From Ferdinandcohnia sp036965165 (lineage in GTDB: Bacteria; Bacillota; Bacilli; Bacillales; Bacillaceae_L), in assembly GCF_036965165.1 (NCBI RefSeq), contig NZ_JBALOX010000011.1, forward strand, positions 62,001 through 126,000: a stretch of DNA of 64,000 nucleotides, given 5' to 3'. Shown here piece after piece: positions 18,222 to 27,171 of this stretch. Below the pieces are notes generated by a model. That model was not told the DNA's origin and did not search any database. It saw only the letters and a list, made by a program, of their open reading frames with translations. How positions within the stretch are numbered: the first letter of the stretch is position 1; every line of letters begins with the position of its first letter. The position numbers and the translations under genes are program-made.

Positions 18222-19160
18222 TTATCTTCTACTAATCAATTTCGTACTGGATTCCAATGCTGCTTTAGCAATAACACTCCAATCCTCTTCTCCATACCCA
18301 AGATACATTGCATTTTGATACCATTTAATAGCTTCCGTAGCTACAGGAAGTTCAATTCCGAGCTCTTCTCCCAGATCTGAAATAAGATTAAGATCTTTAT
18401 GTGCTAACCGAGTCTTAAATCCTGGTTCAAAATTTTCAGTTTTAACTCGTGGTAAAGAATTCTGTAAATGCCAACTGTCAGCAGCTGTCCCAGTCAAAGC
18501 CTGTTGAAGGATGTCAATCTCTATTCCTTTCGAACTAGCAAGTGTATAAAGCTCTCCCAAAGCTGCCATGTTCACGCAGGATGCCAAGTTATTTGCTAGT
18601 TTAACAACTTGCCCAGAACCTAGAGAACCACAATGAATGATTTGACTTCCAAGTTTGTTAAGAACATCTTCAGCCCTCTTAATAACTTCTTTGTCTCCAC
18701 CTACTAATATAGTTAGTTCACCACTACCTGCTGCCCAAGTCCCCTTACCGACTGGAGCATCAATTATGTAGGCCCCCTTTGTTTTAAGATGTTCCGCACA
18801 TTCAATATCAACTGAGGGACCGCATGTTCCCATGTCAATNNNNNNNNNNNNNNNNNNNNNNNNNNNNNNNNNNNNNNNNNNAATTGAATTTGATTTAATT
18901 CCATATAACACTCCATTTTCACCAAGGACTACCTGTCGAACAATATCCGGGTTAGGGAGCATACATATAATAATTTCTGTAATTTCAGCAATAGCTTTAG
19001 GATTGGGCTGAATTACTGCACCTTTGCTCTTAAGTGATAAACATAAAGATTCTTGTACATCGTAAACATGTACTTCCATTCCTTCTTCTAATAAATGACC
19101 AGCCATTAAACCACCCATTGCACCTAAACCTATAAATCCAATTGTTTGCTTTTTATTCAA
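18222..19160 (-). CDS. 3-hydroxyisobutyrate dehydrogenase-family NAD(P)-dependent oxidoreductase (contains assembly gap)
   Basis: This beta-hydroxyacid dehydrogenase of about 312 residues has the Rossmann motif GFIGLGAMGGLMAGHL, the substrate-binding segment DAPVGKGTWAAGSGELTILVGG, and the catalytic lysine helix VVKLANNLASCVNMAALGE. Related enzymes are 3-hydroxyisobutyrate dehydrogenase and tartronate semialdehyde reductase. A run of 42 Ns (18840-18881) replaces 14 codons but keeps the frame. The best start is TTG at 19158-19160, 8 bases after AAGGGTGG; the GTG at 19170-19172 overlaps that site. It is the most upstream gene of the catabolic block and probably oxidises a hydroxy acid to a semialdehyde for the nearby aldehyde dehydrogenases. 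Confidence 0.9.
   Translation of the reverse strand: MNKKQTIGFIGLGAMGGLMAGHLLEEGMEVHVYDVQESLCLSLKSKGAVIQPNPKAIAEITEIIICMLPNPDIVRQVVLGENGVLYGIKSNSIXXXXXXXXXXXXXXIDMGTCGPSVDIECAEHLKTKGAYIIDAPVGKGTWAAGSGELTILVGGDKEVIKRAEDVLNKLGSQIIHCGSLGSGQVVKLANNLASCVNMAALGELYTLASSKGIEIDILQQALTGTAADSWHLQNSLPRVKTENFEPGFKTRLAHKDLNLISDLGEELGIELPVATEAIKWYQNAMYLGYGEEDWSVIAKAALESSTKLISRR
18840..18881. other. Assembly gap (42 Ns) inside the 3-hydroxyisobutyrate dehydrogenase-like gene
   Basis: Forty-two consecutive Ns are seen. Because the number is a multiple of three the reading frame continues, but the true gap length and the missing residues are not known. Two more Ns at 19282-19283 mark a second uncertain join. 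Confidence 0.99.
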
Positions 19161-19305
19161 AATAATAACCACCCTTAATTTATTCTATTAGTTCTCTACG
19201 CCTTCACTTTGGAAACCTTTACAAAAATCTTTAATAAAAAAGTCAATCATTAGTTATTTGTCAAAACACTTTTTCAAAAATNNAACTAGAATTTATTAAG
19301 GTATA

Positions 19306-19692
19306 TTAATGATTTCTTAAGGAAAAAAGAAAAAAACTGGCAGTTTCTAATGTTAACCTGTTAGAAAGCCCCAAGTATGTCTCGTTGATTTTTTCAACTA
19401 ATCGATTCATTGTTTCAGACATGTTATCCACAGATGCCTGGAAGTCTGTGATTTTTGTGAGTAAAAGATCAATCGTTTCATTCCCAATGTCAGCCGCCTG
19501 AATCACATTTTCCGTTTGAGTACTCAGGTGTTTGAAACCTTTTACAAGCTCCTGGACAACTTTGTTAAGATCATCGCCGGATTCGGTTATGGTCGTAGCT
19601 GCTTCATTTTGCGAATTCATTCCGGATGAGATTCCAGAAACCGCGATCGTCATCTCATAAAAGGAATTTCTTCGATAAAAATGAATAATCAT
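19306..19692 (-). pseudogene. Truncated methyl-accepting chemotaxis protein fragment
   Basis: The roughly 95-residue core (FYEMTIAVSGISSGMN to TMNRLVEKINET) aligns with residues about 222-316 of the chemoreceptor encoded at 29446-30942, including the ITDFQAS and LVEKINET segments. The membrane sensor part and the conserved hairpin tip that contacts CheA/CheW are both missing, and the similarity stops abruptly at each end. No ribosome binding site is convincing. It lies 22 bases from two Ns (19282-19283). It is therefore either a genuine decayed paralogue or a piece left at a contig join. Confidence 0.75.
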
Positions 19693-19872
19693 TCATATTT
19701 GAAATTTAGGTCAAACCAACAGCTAGGATTCAAATCATATTTAACCTACTCTTTCTTTTAAGAGAACTTTTTTAAAAATAGAGCAGTCTTTACCTATTAG
19801 AAACCACTTTAATAAAGTATAAGAACCCTTGGTATGTGTTAGCTTAAATAAAAATGGCTTAGGAGAGCTAAT

Positions 19873-20499
19873 ATGCAAAAGTCTGCATTTATGCTTTTTG
19901 CTCTATTCGTGTTGTTTCTAACTGCATGTTCTGGAAATAAGGAAGAGAATAACACAAATAAGAACAATGAACCTCCAGAACAAGCAAAAGATGAAAAGAT
20001 CGGTGTTGACAAAGGTTTATTAAATGTCGAAATTACACTACCTGCTTCCATGTTTGAAGGGGAAGATATCGATCAGTTGATAGCCGACGCGAAGGCAGAA
20101 GGAGTTAAGGAAGTTATCCAAAATGAGGATGGCTCCCTGACATACAAGATGTCAAAGGCAGAACATAAGAAAATGATGGATGAAATGAAAACATCAATCC
20201 TTGAGACAATCGAAGATATGAAAACAAGTGAAGATTATGTATCAATCAAAGATGTGACCTATAATAAGGGTTTCACTGAGTTCACCTTAGTCGTCGATAA
20301 AGCCGCGTACGAAAATAGTTTGGACGGGTTTGCCGTTTTCGGTCTTGGAATCTCAGAAGCCTATTATCAATTGTTTAATGGTGTAAATGAAGATGATTAT
20401 AAGGTAACCATATCCGTAAAAGACCAGGCTACAGGTGAGGTTTTTGGTAAAACGGTTTACCCAGACGATTTAGAAAATCTAGATACAGAAACAGAATAA
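19873..20499 (+). CDS. Lipoprotein of unknown function
   Basis: This 208-residue exported lipoprotein has a signal peptide (MQKSAFMLFALFVLFL) and lipobox TAC with the lipidated Cys at about residue 19. An Asn/Glu/Lys-rich linker of some 25 residues follows, then a folded domain beginning KGLLNVEITLPASMFEGEDIDQL. The domain has a long acidic/basic helix (MSKAEHKKMMDEMKTSILETIEDM). GGAGAGCTAAT precedes the ATG. I do not recognise a characterised family, though similar small Bacillus lipoproteins are common. It is monocistronic, ended by the bidirectional terminator it shares with lacZ. Confidence 0.85.
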   Translation: MQKSAFMLFALFVLFLTACSGNKEENNTNKNNEPPEQAKDEKIGVDKGLLNVEITLPASMFEGEDIDQLIADAKAEGVKEVIQNEDGSLTYKMSKAEHKKMMDEMKTSILETIEDMKTSEDYVSIKDVTYNKGFTEFTLVVDKAAYENSLDGFAVFGLGISEAYYQLFNGVNEDDYKVTISVKDQATGEVFGKTVYPDDLENLDTETE

Positions 20500-20564
20500 A
20501 CGGTTACGTGACGGGAATCCCACCCACTATATATTGCGACCCTGCCCGGTCGCTCGCACAGTGT

Positions 20565-20581
20565 ACCTGTCCCTCTGTCCC
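20565..20581 (-). repeat. Partial copy of the GGGACAG dispersed intergenic repeat
   Basis: The 17 bases read on the minus strand as GGGACAGAGGGACAGGT, identical to 29386-29402 and related to 23815-23860. All three copies lie between genes at the ends of transcription units in the lac/aldo-keto reductase section. Confidence 0.6.
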
Positions 20582-20588
20582 ACTAAAA

Positions 20589-20636
20589 ATGCCTGTCATC
20601 ACAGGAAATATCCCATAATGACAGGCATCAAAAAAT
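20589..20636. terminator. Bidirectional Rho-independent terminator between lipoprotein gene and lacZ
   Basis: A perfect 11-base inverted repeat (ATGCCTGTCAT ... ATGACAGGCAT, 18-base loop) is flanked by A-rich and T-rich tracts on both sides. It can end transcription of the plus-strand lipoprotein gene and the minus-strand lacZ operon. Confidence 0.88.
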
Positions 20637-23600
20637 TACATCATTTTACTTAATACAATCGGTGATTGCTCTCTTTTTGAAAAGGCACGGAAGCTTACTG
20701 TGAAATGGAAATCCTCATTTTTTAATTGATATTGCTCGAGAACTCCAGGTCCACAGCTCGCTGATCCTAAACCTTGTTGCTTGTAATCTACGTTAAAGGT
20801 GATAAAGTCATCCTTCACTAAATCATAGGTATGGTTCGCCTTTTCTAGCGTTTCAGTCGAATAATAGCTTGCACTAAAATCGAAGCCTGGTTTTCCAGCT
20901 ACTAGTATCCCAACTCCTGATAGGTCTGTTAACGATGCCCATCTCACTTCATGACGATTTCCATTTTCCTGCGGAACAACATAGGATGTGTGCAGCTCAT
21001 CTACCGTCTTCGACCAAACCCCAAAACGATTTGCTAGTTTACTATCGGAATAAGATTCACCTGGACCTCTACCATACCAGTCGACCTGATCCAACTGAGG
21101 CTTCAATTTCATTTGTAGGCCTAGCTTCGGTAATGTAGTCGATGACTCACCTTGTTTCTTTCCGTCCACTTCAATCCTCATAGACCCACTATTGGAAATC
21201 GTATACGTCATTGCTGTATCAAAGCCCCAGGCATGTGTAGAAGGAGCTAGTCGAGATTTCACGTAAATTTTCACCTGATCCTTAGTTGGTGATAGCTCAT
21301 ACTCAACCACTAATACGCGACTTTGCATACGATCTAGACCGTATTGTCTCCACTCTGCCGCCTCTTTTTTAACACTAAATTCTTCTAAGCCTAGTCTGTC
21401 GTTTTCTGTTGGCGCTCTCCAGATGTTAATCTTTGGGCCTTGTTCTACTAATTCGATCCCTTCGTGCTTCCATGATTCGAGTACCCCATACACTTTATCG
21501 AAGCCATACTCGAAAGACTCTCCGCTTACGACAAGCTTATGTTCAGTTTCCTCCACGACTAAAGGACGATACTCCCTACTATCATTCACTTCCACAGGCT
21601 TCGTAACAGGCAATTCAAATTGGGCCCAAGCAACTTCATGACCCGCTTTTGCCCATTTTGTATCAGTTGACTGATTGAACTGAAGGTTTAACCAGTAATC
21701 GGTGTTAGCCATTTTCACGATTGGCCATGCAAAAGGAATGGAAATTTCCCCTGACTCTCCAGGAAAAATAATAGGCATCTCTAGCATTCCACCATCTAAT
21801 ACGTTTCCATCTGAAACAAGAGACCATGAAATCGTGAGGTGATCTAATGTATTAAAATTGTACAGGTTCTGTAAGCGAACAGTTCCATTTGTAAGATCAA
21901 TCGCCTCAACTCTTACAGGTTCAACCACTTTTTTATATTCTAATAAAGCTGGAGATGGAGTGCGATCTGGCATGACAAGACCATCGATAACAAATGTGCT
22001 GTCATGAGGGGTTTCCCCAAAATCGCCGCCATATGCAAAATATTCCTTGCCATCTTCTGTATATTGGCGAATACCATGGTCTAACCATTCCCACACGAAC
22101 CCACCTTGAAGGCGTTCATACTTATAAAATAAATCAAAATACTCTTTGAACCCACCAGGTCCATTCCCCATTGCATGGGCGAATTCACATAAAATATGTG
22201 GTTGAGCCAAATCCGTTCGGCTACCTAATTTCTCCATAATGGCATGAGGCGTATACATGGTTGAGAACATATCAGCCGCTTCATGCAGACGTGTTGGGTT
22301 ATTATTCTCTTGCGTCATAATGAAACGAGTTTCCCCTTCATAATGAACAAGTCTTGTTGGATCCTTTTCCCTTACCCACTTGGCCATTTCGATGTGATTT
22401 TGCCCAAATCCAGATTCATTTCCTAACGACCAAATAATAATAGAAGGATGGTTTTTATCTCGTTCTACCATTCTCTTCATTCGGTCTACATACGCATCCT
22501 TCCATTCCGGATCCTGACTTAATTGGTGTGGCTTCCCAATAAAATCAAATCCATGACACTCGAGGTCTGCCTCATTGATGACATATAACCCATACTCATC
22601 ACATAAATCGTAAAAACGCGGGTCATTCGGGTAATGCGCCGAACGCACTGCGTTGATGTTATGCTGCTTCATAAGCTCAATATCTTTTATCATCCAGTCG
22701 AGCGGAACTGCACGACCTAAGTCTGGATGGTGATCGTGACGGTTGACCCCTTTAAAAAGAATCGGCACCCCATTCACCTGTATTAAGCCATCCTTTAATT
22801 CCACCTGTCTAAATCCAACCTTCGATGGGATTACTTCGATAATATTTCCCTTGTCATCCTTTAACGTCATAACCAGGTAATATAAATACGGAGTTTCCGC
22901 AGTCCATTTTGATGGATTAGTCACTGGTATACGAGTATCGAACTTTGCTTCACTTGACCCGTCCAATTGAAATTTTACTTCCCGTTTCGCTTCTGCAATC
23001 TCACTATAGTTATGATCAAACAGCTGAATGTCCAACTGATATTCCGCTGAACTTCCGACACGTGAATGCACGACAGATTCAATCTGTAATTCCGCATCTT
23101 TATACGTTTTATCCAAGTTCGTTTTTACAAAGAAGTCGTGTGTATATACTTTCGGTTTTGCAAGTAAATACACATCTCTAAAAATACCACTTAACCACCA
23201 CATGTCCTGATCTTCGATATAGCTACCATCTGACCACTGATAAACCCGAACGGCAATGGTATTTTCCCCTTCATGAAGAAAGTCTGTTACATCGAATTCA
23301 GAAGCCATGCGACTCCCTTGACTGTAACCTACAAACTTACCGTTGATCCACACATGAAAGGCACTATCTACCCCTTCAAAACGGAGAAAGACTAGATCAC
23401 TTAGCATTTTACTATTTACATAAAATTGACGTCGATACGATCCCGTCGGGTTTACAGTCGGTACATAGGGAGGATCGACAGGAAATGGATAGCGGAAATT
23501 TGTATAATGGGGGTTACCATACCCATGTAACTGCCAGCTCGAAGGAACCTGTAAATCATCCCACTTACTAGTATCATAGTCATTTTCATAGAACGAAGCC

Positions 23601-23785
23601 GGGGCATGTTCAGGAGTTTCGGCATAGTGAAATTTCCACATACCATTTAATAAGGTAAAACCATAGGCACGGCCTCTTTCAAAACTAAGTGCATCCTCTA
23701 CACTCTGATAAGACATAAAATAAGAACGATCTTCTAATCTGTTCCTATGAAGTATATGTTGATTTTCGTAATCGCTTAACTGCAT
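20636..23785 (-). CDS. lacZ: Beta-galactosidase, glycoside hydrolase family 2
   Basis: This roughly 1049-residue LacZ-type enzyme hydrolyses lactose and other beta-galactosides in the cytoplasm. The five-domain GH2 layout is intact: jelly-roll with VPSSWQLHGYGNPHYTN, the TIM barrel beginning FKGVNRHDHHPDLGR, the acid/base Glu in IIWSLGNESGFG, the nucleophile Glu in ILCEFAHAMGNG, and the C-terminal small-chain domain (WYGRGPGESYSDSK). An upstream ATG overlaps the GGAGGT site; the ATGATG at 23783-23788 follows it, and 23785 gives 7-base spacing. It is the last gene of the operon after binding protein and two permeases. A GGGACAG repeat hairpin separates it from the permease. Confidence 0.97.
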   Translation of the reverse strand: MQLSDYENQHILHRNRLEDRSYFMSYQSVEDALSFERGRAYGFTLLNGMWKFHYAETPEHAPASFYENDYDTSKWDDLQVPSSWQLHGYGNPHYTNFRYPFPVDPPYVPTVNPTGSYRRQFYVNSKMLSDLVFLRFEGVDSAFHVWINGKFVGYSQGSRMASEFDVTDFLHEGENTIAVRVYQWSDGSYIEDQDMWWLSGIFRDVYLLAKPKVYTHDFFVKTNLDKTYKDAELQIESVVHSRVGSSAEYQLDIQLFDHNYSEIAEAKREVKFQLDGSSEAKFDTRIPVTNPSKWTAETPYLYYLVMTLKDDKGNIIEVIPSKVGFRQVELKDGLIQVNGVPILFKGVNRHDHHPDLGRAVPLDWMIKDIELMKQHNINAVRSAHYPNDPRFYDLCDEYGLYVINEADLECHGFDFIGKPHQLSQDPEWKDAYVDRMKRMVERDKNHPSIIIWSLGNESGFGQNHIEMAKWVREKDPTRLVHYEGETRFIMTQENNNPTRLHEAADMFSTMYTPHAIMEKLGSRTDLAQPHILCEFAHAMGNGPGGFKEYFDLFYKYERLQGGFVWEWLDHGIRQYTEDGKEYFAYGGDFGETPHDSTFVIDGLVMPDRTPSPALLEYKKVVEPVRVEAIDLTNGTVRLQNLYNFNTLDHLTISWSLVSDGNVLDGGMLEMPIIFPGESGEISIPFAWPIVKMANTDYWLNLQFNQSTDTKWAKAGHEVAWAQFELPVTKPVEVNDSREYRPLVVEETEHKLVVSGESFEYGFDKVYGVLESWKHEGIELVEQGPKINIWRAPTENDRLGLEEFSVKKEAAEWRQYGLDRMQSRVLVVEYELSPTKDQVKIYVKSRLAPSTHAWGFDTAMTYTISNSGSMRIEVDGKKQGESSTTLPKLGLQMKLKPQLDQVDWYGRGPGESYSDSKLANRFGVWSKTVDELHTSYVVPQENGNRHEVRWASLTDLSGVGILVAGKPGFDFSASYYSTETLEKANHTYDLVKDDFITFNVDYKQQGLGSASCGPGVLEQYQLKNEDFHFTVSFRAFSKREQSPIVLSKMM

Positions 23786-23814
23786 CATTTTTACCTCCAT
23801 GTCACAAGGGTTCT

Positions 23815-23860
23815 GGTCCCTCGTCCCACCTTATTTTTAAAGGGACAGTGAACCTGTCCC
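23815..23860. repeat. GGGACAG dispersed repeat with hairpin, between permease and lacZ
   Basis: About 36 bases from GGTCCCTCGTCCCA to AGGGACAGTG align with the element at 29400-29434. The right end forms a hairpin at 23842-23860 (GGGACAG, TGAAC, CTGTCCC). It may act as an mRNA processing or stability element between the permease and lacZ. Confidence 0.65.
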
Positions 23861-23872
23861 CATGTCTCTTGA

Positions 23873-24706
23873 TTATTTAATTGCACTTCCAAGCATGCCT
23901 TGGATAAAATGTTTTTGTAGTGCAAGGAAGAATATAATAATTGGGACTGTTGCAATCAATATCCCAACATTGATTTGTCCATAGTCAATGATCGAAACAC
24001 CCCGTAGACTCGATAACGCAACTGGGAATGTGTACATATCAGTTGAAGTCGTTACTACTAATGGCCACAGAAAGTTATTCCATTGGGACAAGAATAAAAA
24101 GATGGAAGTAGCTGCAAGCGCTGGCTTCATAGACGGAACCACGATACGAAAGAAAATCCTCATTTCTCCTGCCCCATCCATACGAGCCGCTTCAATCAAT
24201 TCTGTTGGAAAAGCCAAAAAGTTTTGTCTCATCAAAAAGATGGCAAAAGGCGTAACAACAGTTGGCAAAATAAGTGCTACATACGTATTTAATAATCCGT
24301 AATCCGCCATCATCCTAAACTGAGGAATAAGGAGCGCCTGATACGGAATCATCATTGATAATAGAAAAGTCGTAAAAATAAACTTATTTCCTTTAAATTC
24401 AAATTTCGCCAAGGCATAGGCAGCCATTGTCGAAACAATTAGTGCCAAAATCACATAAACACCCGAAACAAATACGGAATTAAACAACACGCGCCAAATA
24501 TTAAGGCTCTCATTTAAGTTCGTAAAGTTCGTTAAAAATTGATCTCCAAACGTCAAAGTCGGGGGATTTGAGAACATTTTACTCGTATGATTTGTTGCAC
24601 CAACTAGCATCCAATAAAATGGGAAGATTGAAATCAAGATACCAATTACCAAGAGAAGATAAAGTCCTGCTTTTCTCGAGAATCTTGATGCTTTATTTTC
24701 CTGCAT
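23873..24706 (-). CDS. Carbohydrate ABC transporter permease (MalG type)
   Basis: This 277-residue inner-membrane permease has six predicted helices and the ATPase-contact EAA loop EAARMDGAGEMRIFFRIVVPSMKPA near residue 180. The N-terminal FSRKAGLYLLLVIGILISIFPFYWMLVGAT is typical of MalG/GanQ-type subunits. Its ATG overlaps the stop of the MalF-type gene (TAATG), so translation is coupled. With that gene and the binding protein it forms a galactoside or oligosaccharide importer; lacZ follows. Confidence 0.94.
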   Translation of the reverse strand: MQENKASRFSRKAGLYLLLVIGILISIFPFYWMLVGATNHTSKMFSNPPTLTFGDQFLTNFTNLNESLNIWRVLFNSVFVSGVYVILALIVSTMAAYALAKFEFKGNKFIFTTFLLSMMIPYQALLIPQFRMMADYGLLNTYVALILPTVVTPFAIFLMRQNFLAFPTELIEAARMDGAGEMRIFFRIVVPSMKPALAATSIFLFLSQWNNFLWPLVVTTSTDMYTFPVALSSLRGVSIIDYGQINVGILIATVPIIIFFLALQKHFIQGMLGSAIK

Positions 24707-25572
24707 TATTTACCATCTCCCGTTACTTTTGATTGAATAAGTGATAGAACCGCAACGATAACAACAACTACATATGCAATTGCAGAAGCATAGCTAAAGT
24801 CATAATATTTGAATCCATAATTATAAATCATCAGACCAAGCGTTGTAGTTGAATCCCCAGGTCCACCTTTTGTAAGGTTAAATGGTTCATCAAACAGCTG
24901 TAAGGTCGCGATTGTTGAGATAATTGAAGTGAATAATATAATTGGCTTCAATTGAGGTATTGTGATGGAGAAGAATTGTCGAACCTTCCCAGCACCATCC
25001 ATGGAAGCTGCTTCATAGGTTTCCTCTGAAATATTTTGCATTGCAGCAAGATAGATAACCATGTTATAGCCCGTCCATCTCCATGTCATTGCAATAATAA
25101 TTGAAACCTTTGCCCAAAATGGGTCATTCAACCAAGGTATAGAATCAATACCCAATAGACCTAAAAATTGATTCAAAATACCTTTATCCATCAGAATGAT
25201 AGAGAATAAAATAGAGTATGCAACTAATGAAGTTACAGCTGGCAGAAAGAACCCTGTACGGAATAACCCCTTAAACTTTAATAGCTTACTATTTAATAGA
25301 GCTGCAAGAATAAGTGCAAATAGAATCATAATCGGCACTTGAACTATGAATATGATAAAGGTATTAAATAGAGCTTGATGGAATGTTGTGTCCTTGAGCA
25401 ATCGTACATAGTTATCAAGTCCAGCAAATACGTAGACCCCACCTTCAGAGGTTTGAAAGCTCAAAATAAAGGAAGAGATAATCGGGTACACCGTGAATAT
25501 AAGAAATAAAATGAGCGCTGGGGCTAAAAATAAATACGGTGTCAATTTTGTTTTGCTGATTCGATTCATCAT
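24706..25572 (-). CDS. Carbohydrate ABC transporter permease (MalF type)
   Basis: This 288-residue permease begins KLTPYLFLAPALILFLIFTVYPIISSF, the standard MalF/UgpA-type first helix. It has the EAA loop EAASMDGAGKVRQFFSITIPQLKPI near residue 185, and LFDEPFNLTKGGPGDSTTTLG before the last helices. It pairs with the MalG-type subunit, overlapping it by one base. No ATPase gene lies in the operon. Bacillus sugar importers of this class often share a housekeeping ATPase such as MsmX (family knowledge). ATGATG at the start leaves one codon of uncertainty. Confidence 0.94.
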   Translation of the reverse strand: MMNRISKTKLTPYLFLAPALILFLIFTVYPIISSFILSFQTSEGGVYVFAGLDNYVRLLKDTTFHQALFNTFIIFIVQVPIMILFALILAALLNSKLLKFKGLFRTGFFLPAVTSLVAYSILFSIILMDKGILNQFLGLLGIDSIPWLNDPFWAKVSIIIAMTWRWTGYNMVIYLAAMQNISEETYEAASMDGAGKVRQFFSITIPQLKPIILFTSIISTIATLQLFDEPFNLTKGGPGDSTTTLGLMIYNYGFKYYDFSYASAIAYVVVVIVAVLSLIQSKVTGDGK

Positions 25573-25601
25573 GTTGTTGTCTAACCCCCTAATTCATGGG
25601 A

Positions 25602-25630
25602 GGGGTAACGAAAGTCTCTTTTGTTACCCC
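25602..25630 (-). promoter_or_regulatory. Intercistronic hairpin between binding-protein and permease genes
   Basis: A GC-rich inverted repeat (GGGGTAAC ... GTTACCCC, extended by GAAAG/CTTTT) lies directly after the binding-protein stop and about 30 bases before the MalF-type start. There is no long T tract. It is analogous to the hairpin after tctC and probably protects the binding-protein message or partly terminates transcription. Confidence 0.65.
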
Positions 25631-25641
25631 AGCTTTGTTCA

Positions 25642-26916
25642 TTATTTTTTCATTCGGTTTTCAATATTTTTCTTTGCCTGTTGCATTGCTTCTTTAGCAC
25701 TCTTACCGTTCAATGCTTCACCTTGTGCTTTTACAATCTCATCACGGGCAATTGGATCATTTTTTGTATAAGTGATGGTTGGAATCTTGTCCATTTCGTC
25801 TGCTAAGAAACGCCAAATTTTTTGATTTCCGAAGAATGGTACTTCTTCATCAAACATTGCAGATTCAAACACCGGTGCATAGGTAGGGAATAATCCGCCA
25901 TCCATTGCAATCTCTTGTGCCTCAACACTTGTCGTAAACCATGATAAGAAATCATATGTTTCTTGAACCTTATTACCAGTTGATGGAATTACAAATGAAC
26001 TACCACCTTGAACAGATGAACGAGATCCATTTTCCTTATGTGCTGGTAATGGCATTAAGCCCCACTTACCGTCTGTGTCAGGCGCTTGTTGTTTAATCGT
26101 TCCAACTAACCAACCACCCGCAATAACAGATGCAGTATCTGAATTCGCGAATGAAGTTACCCATGCATCCCATCCAGTCACACCCAGAAGAGCATCTTTA
26201 TCATGTAAACCTTTTAATACTTCAAGAGCATTTACAGAAGCCTCACTACCAACGGTTAGATTATTATCCTCGTCGTAATAACCTTCACCTTCCTGGTTTA
26301 AAATGATTGTGTATACATTCGCATCTGCTTGGTCAAAGCTAAGCATCGCTTTCCCAGTTGCTTCTTTAATTTTTCCACCAGCTTCTACGTAATCATCCCA
26401 CGTCTTGATCTCTTCAGGATTTACGCCCGCTTCTTCAAAAAGATCCGTACGATAAAATATAGCAGCTGGGCCTGTATCAAAAGGCATTGCATAAATATTT
26501 CCGTCTTTTGAAGCAGCATCTATCTTAAATTCAGGAAAATCCTTCTTGAATTCGTCATAGCCAAGTTCACTTAAATTTGCAAATGCACCAGGGAAGGCTT
26601 CTAGTTTACCTTGAAGCTCATCGTCTGTTTGAAGCATTCCATCCGGTAAGCCTTTCCCACCAGCTTGCAAACCTGTTGTTGTTTTACTCTTGATGTCCTG
26701 ACCACCTGTTTCAATAATTTTCACTTTAAAATCAGGGTGATCTTCTTTATAAATTTCAGCAGCTTTTTCTAAAACTGGAACGTTAATATTGTTTGCCCAG
26801 ATTGTGATGGCATCGTCCTTTGATGCACCTTGTCCACTTGAATTACCACTTCCACAAGCAGTTAAAGAACCAGTTAGTAAAATACCAGCCATTAGCAAAC
26901 CAAATTTATTTTTCAT
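25642..26916 (-). CDS. Sugar ABC transporter substrate-binding lipoprotein
   Basis: This 424-residue family 1 solute-binding protein has a lipoprotein signal (MKNKFGLLMAGILLTGS, lipobox LTAC). The mature region starts after a Gly/Ser linker with ITIWANNINVPVLEKAAEIY, and later shows TGPAAIFYRTDLFEEAGVNPEEIKTWDDY and SSFVIPSTGNKVQETYDFLSWF. The ATG at 26914-26916 follows AAGGAAGGTG; a GTG three codons upstream lies inside that site. It is the first gene of the lac operon and binds the imported galactoside outside the cell. The exact ligand (lactose, galactobiose or longer) is not visible. Confidence 0.94.
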   Translation of the reverse strand: MKNKFGLLMAGILLTGSLTACGSGNSSGQGASKDDAITIWANNINVPVLEKAAEIYKEDHPDFKVKIIETGGQDIKSKTTTGLQAGGKGLPDGMLQTDDELQGKLEAFPGAFANLSELGYDEFKKDFPEFKIDAASKDGNIYAMPFDTGPAAIFYRTDLFEEAGVNPEEIKTWDDYVEAGGKIKEATGKAMLSFDQADANVYTIILNQEGEGYYDEDNNLTVGSEASVNALEVLKGLHDKDALLGVTGWDAWVTSFANSDTASVIAGGWLVGTIKQQAPDTDGKWGLMPLPAHKENGSRSSVQGGSSFVIPSTGNKVQETYDFLSWFTTSVEAQEIAMDGGLFPTYAPVFESAMFDEEVPFFGNQKIWRFLADEMDKIPTITYTKNDPIARDEIVKAQGEALNGKSAKEAMQQAKKNIENRMKK

Positions 26917-26934
26917 AAAAAACACCTTCCTTTT

Positions 26935-26953
26935 TTAGCAAATTGTTTACTAA
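26935..26953. promoter_or_regulatory. Likely LacI-family operator of the lac operon
   Basis: TTAGCAAA-TTG-TTTACTAA is a near-perfect inverted repeat (one mismatch) placed just upstream of the binding-protein ribosome binding site. The half-site TTTACTAA recurs at 27004-27011 and 27027-27034 upstream of the same gene, and its complement TTAGTAAA at 28247-28254 upstream of the regulator gene. The shared half-site between operon and regulator supports binding by the local LacI-type protein, with autoregulation. Confidence 0.6.
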
Positions 26954-26980
26954 TGGAATCATAACATTTTTAACTAAACA

Positions 26981-26994
26981 TGTAAACGGTTAAT
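26981..26994. promoter_or_regulatory. cre-like sequence upstream of the lac operon
   Basis: TGTAAACGGTTAAT matches most of the CcpA consensus TGNAANCGNTNNCA but lacks the terminal CA. It lies 65 bases upstream of the binding-protein start. Carbon catabolite repression of a lactose operon would be expected, but the site is imperfect. Confidence 0.35.
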
Positions 26995-27143
26995 TTAAAT
27001 TATTTTACTAAAACATTATTCACTTTTTTACTAATCATTTGACGTTTTTTCCATTACATAACAAGAGTCATTTTTACTCTCTCCACGCAATATATATTTC
27101 ATACTATGAGTTCGGGTATGCTGAAAAAATGATTCAAAAAGCA

Positions 27144-27171
27144 CAAAAAAAGCGAGCTAGTTCTGCTCACT
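27144..27171 (-). terminator. Rho-independent terminator of the LacI-type regulator gene
   Basis: Read on the minus strand, GTGAGC, a 7-base loop and GCTCGC are followed by seven Ts. The stem begins in the last codons of the regulator gene. Confidence 0.8.
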
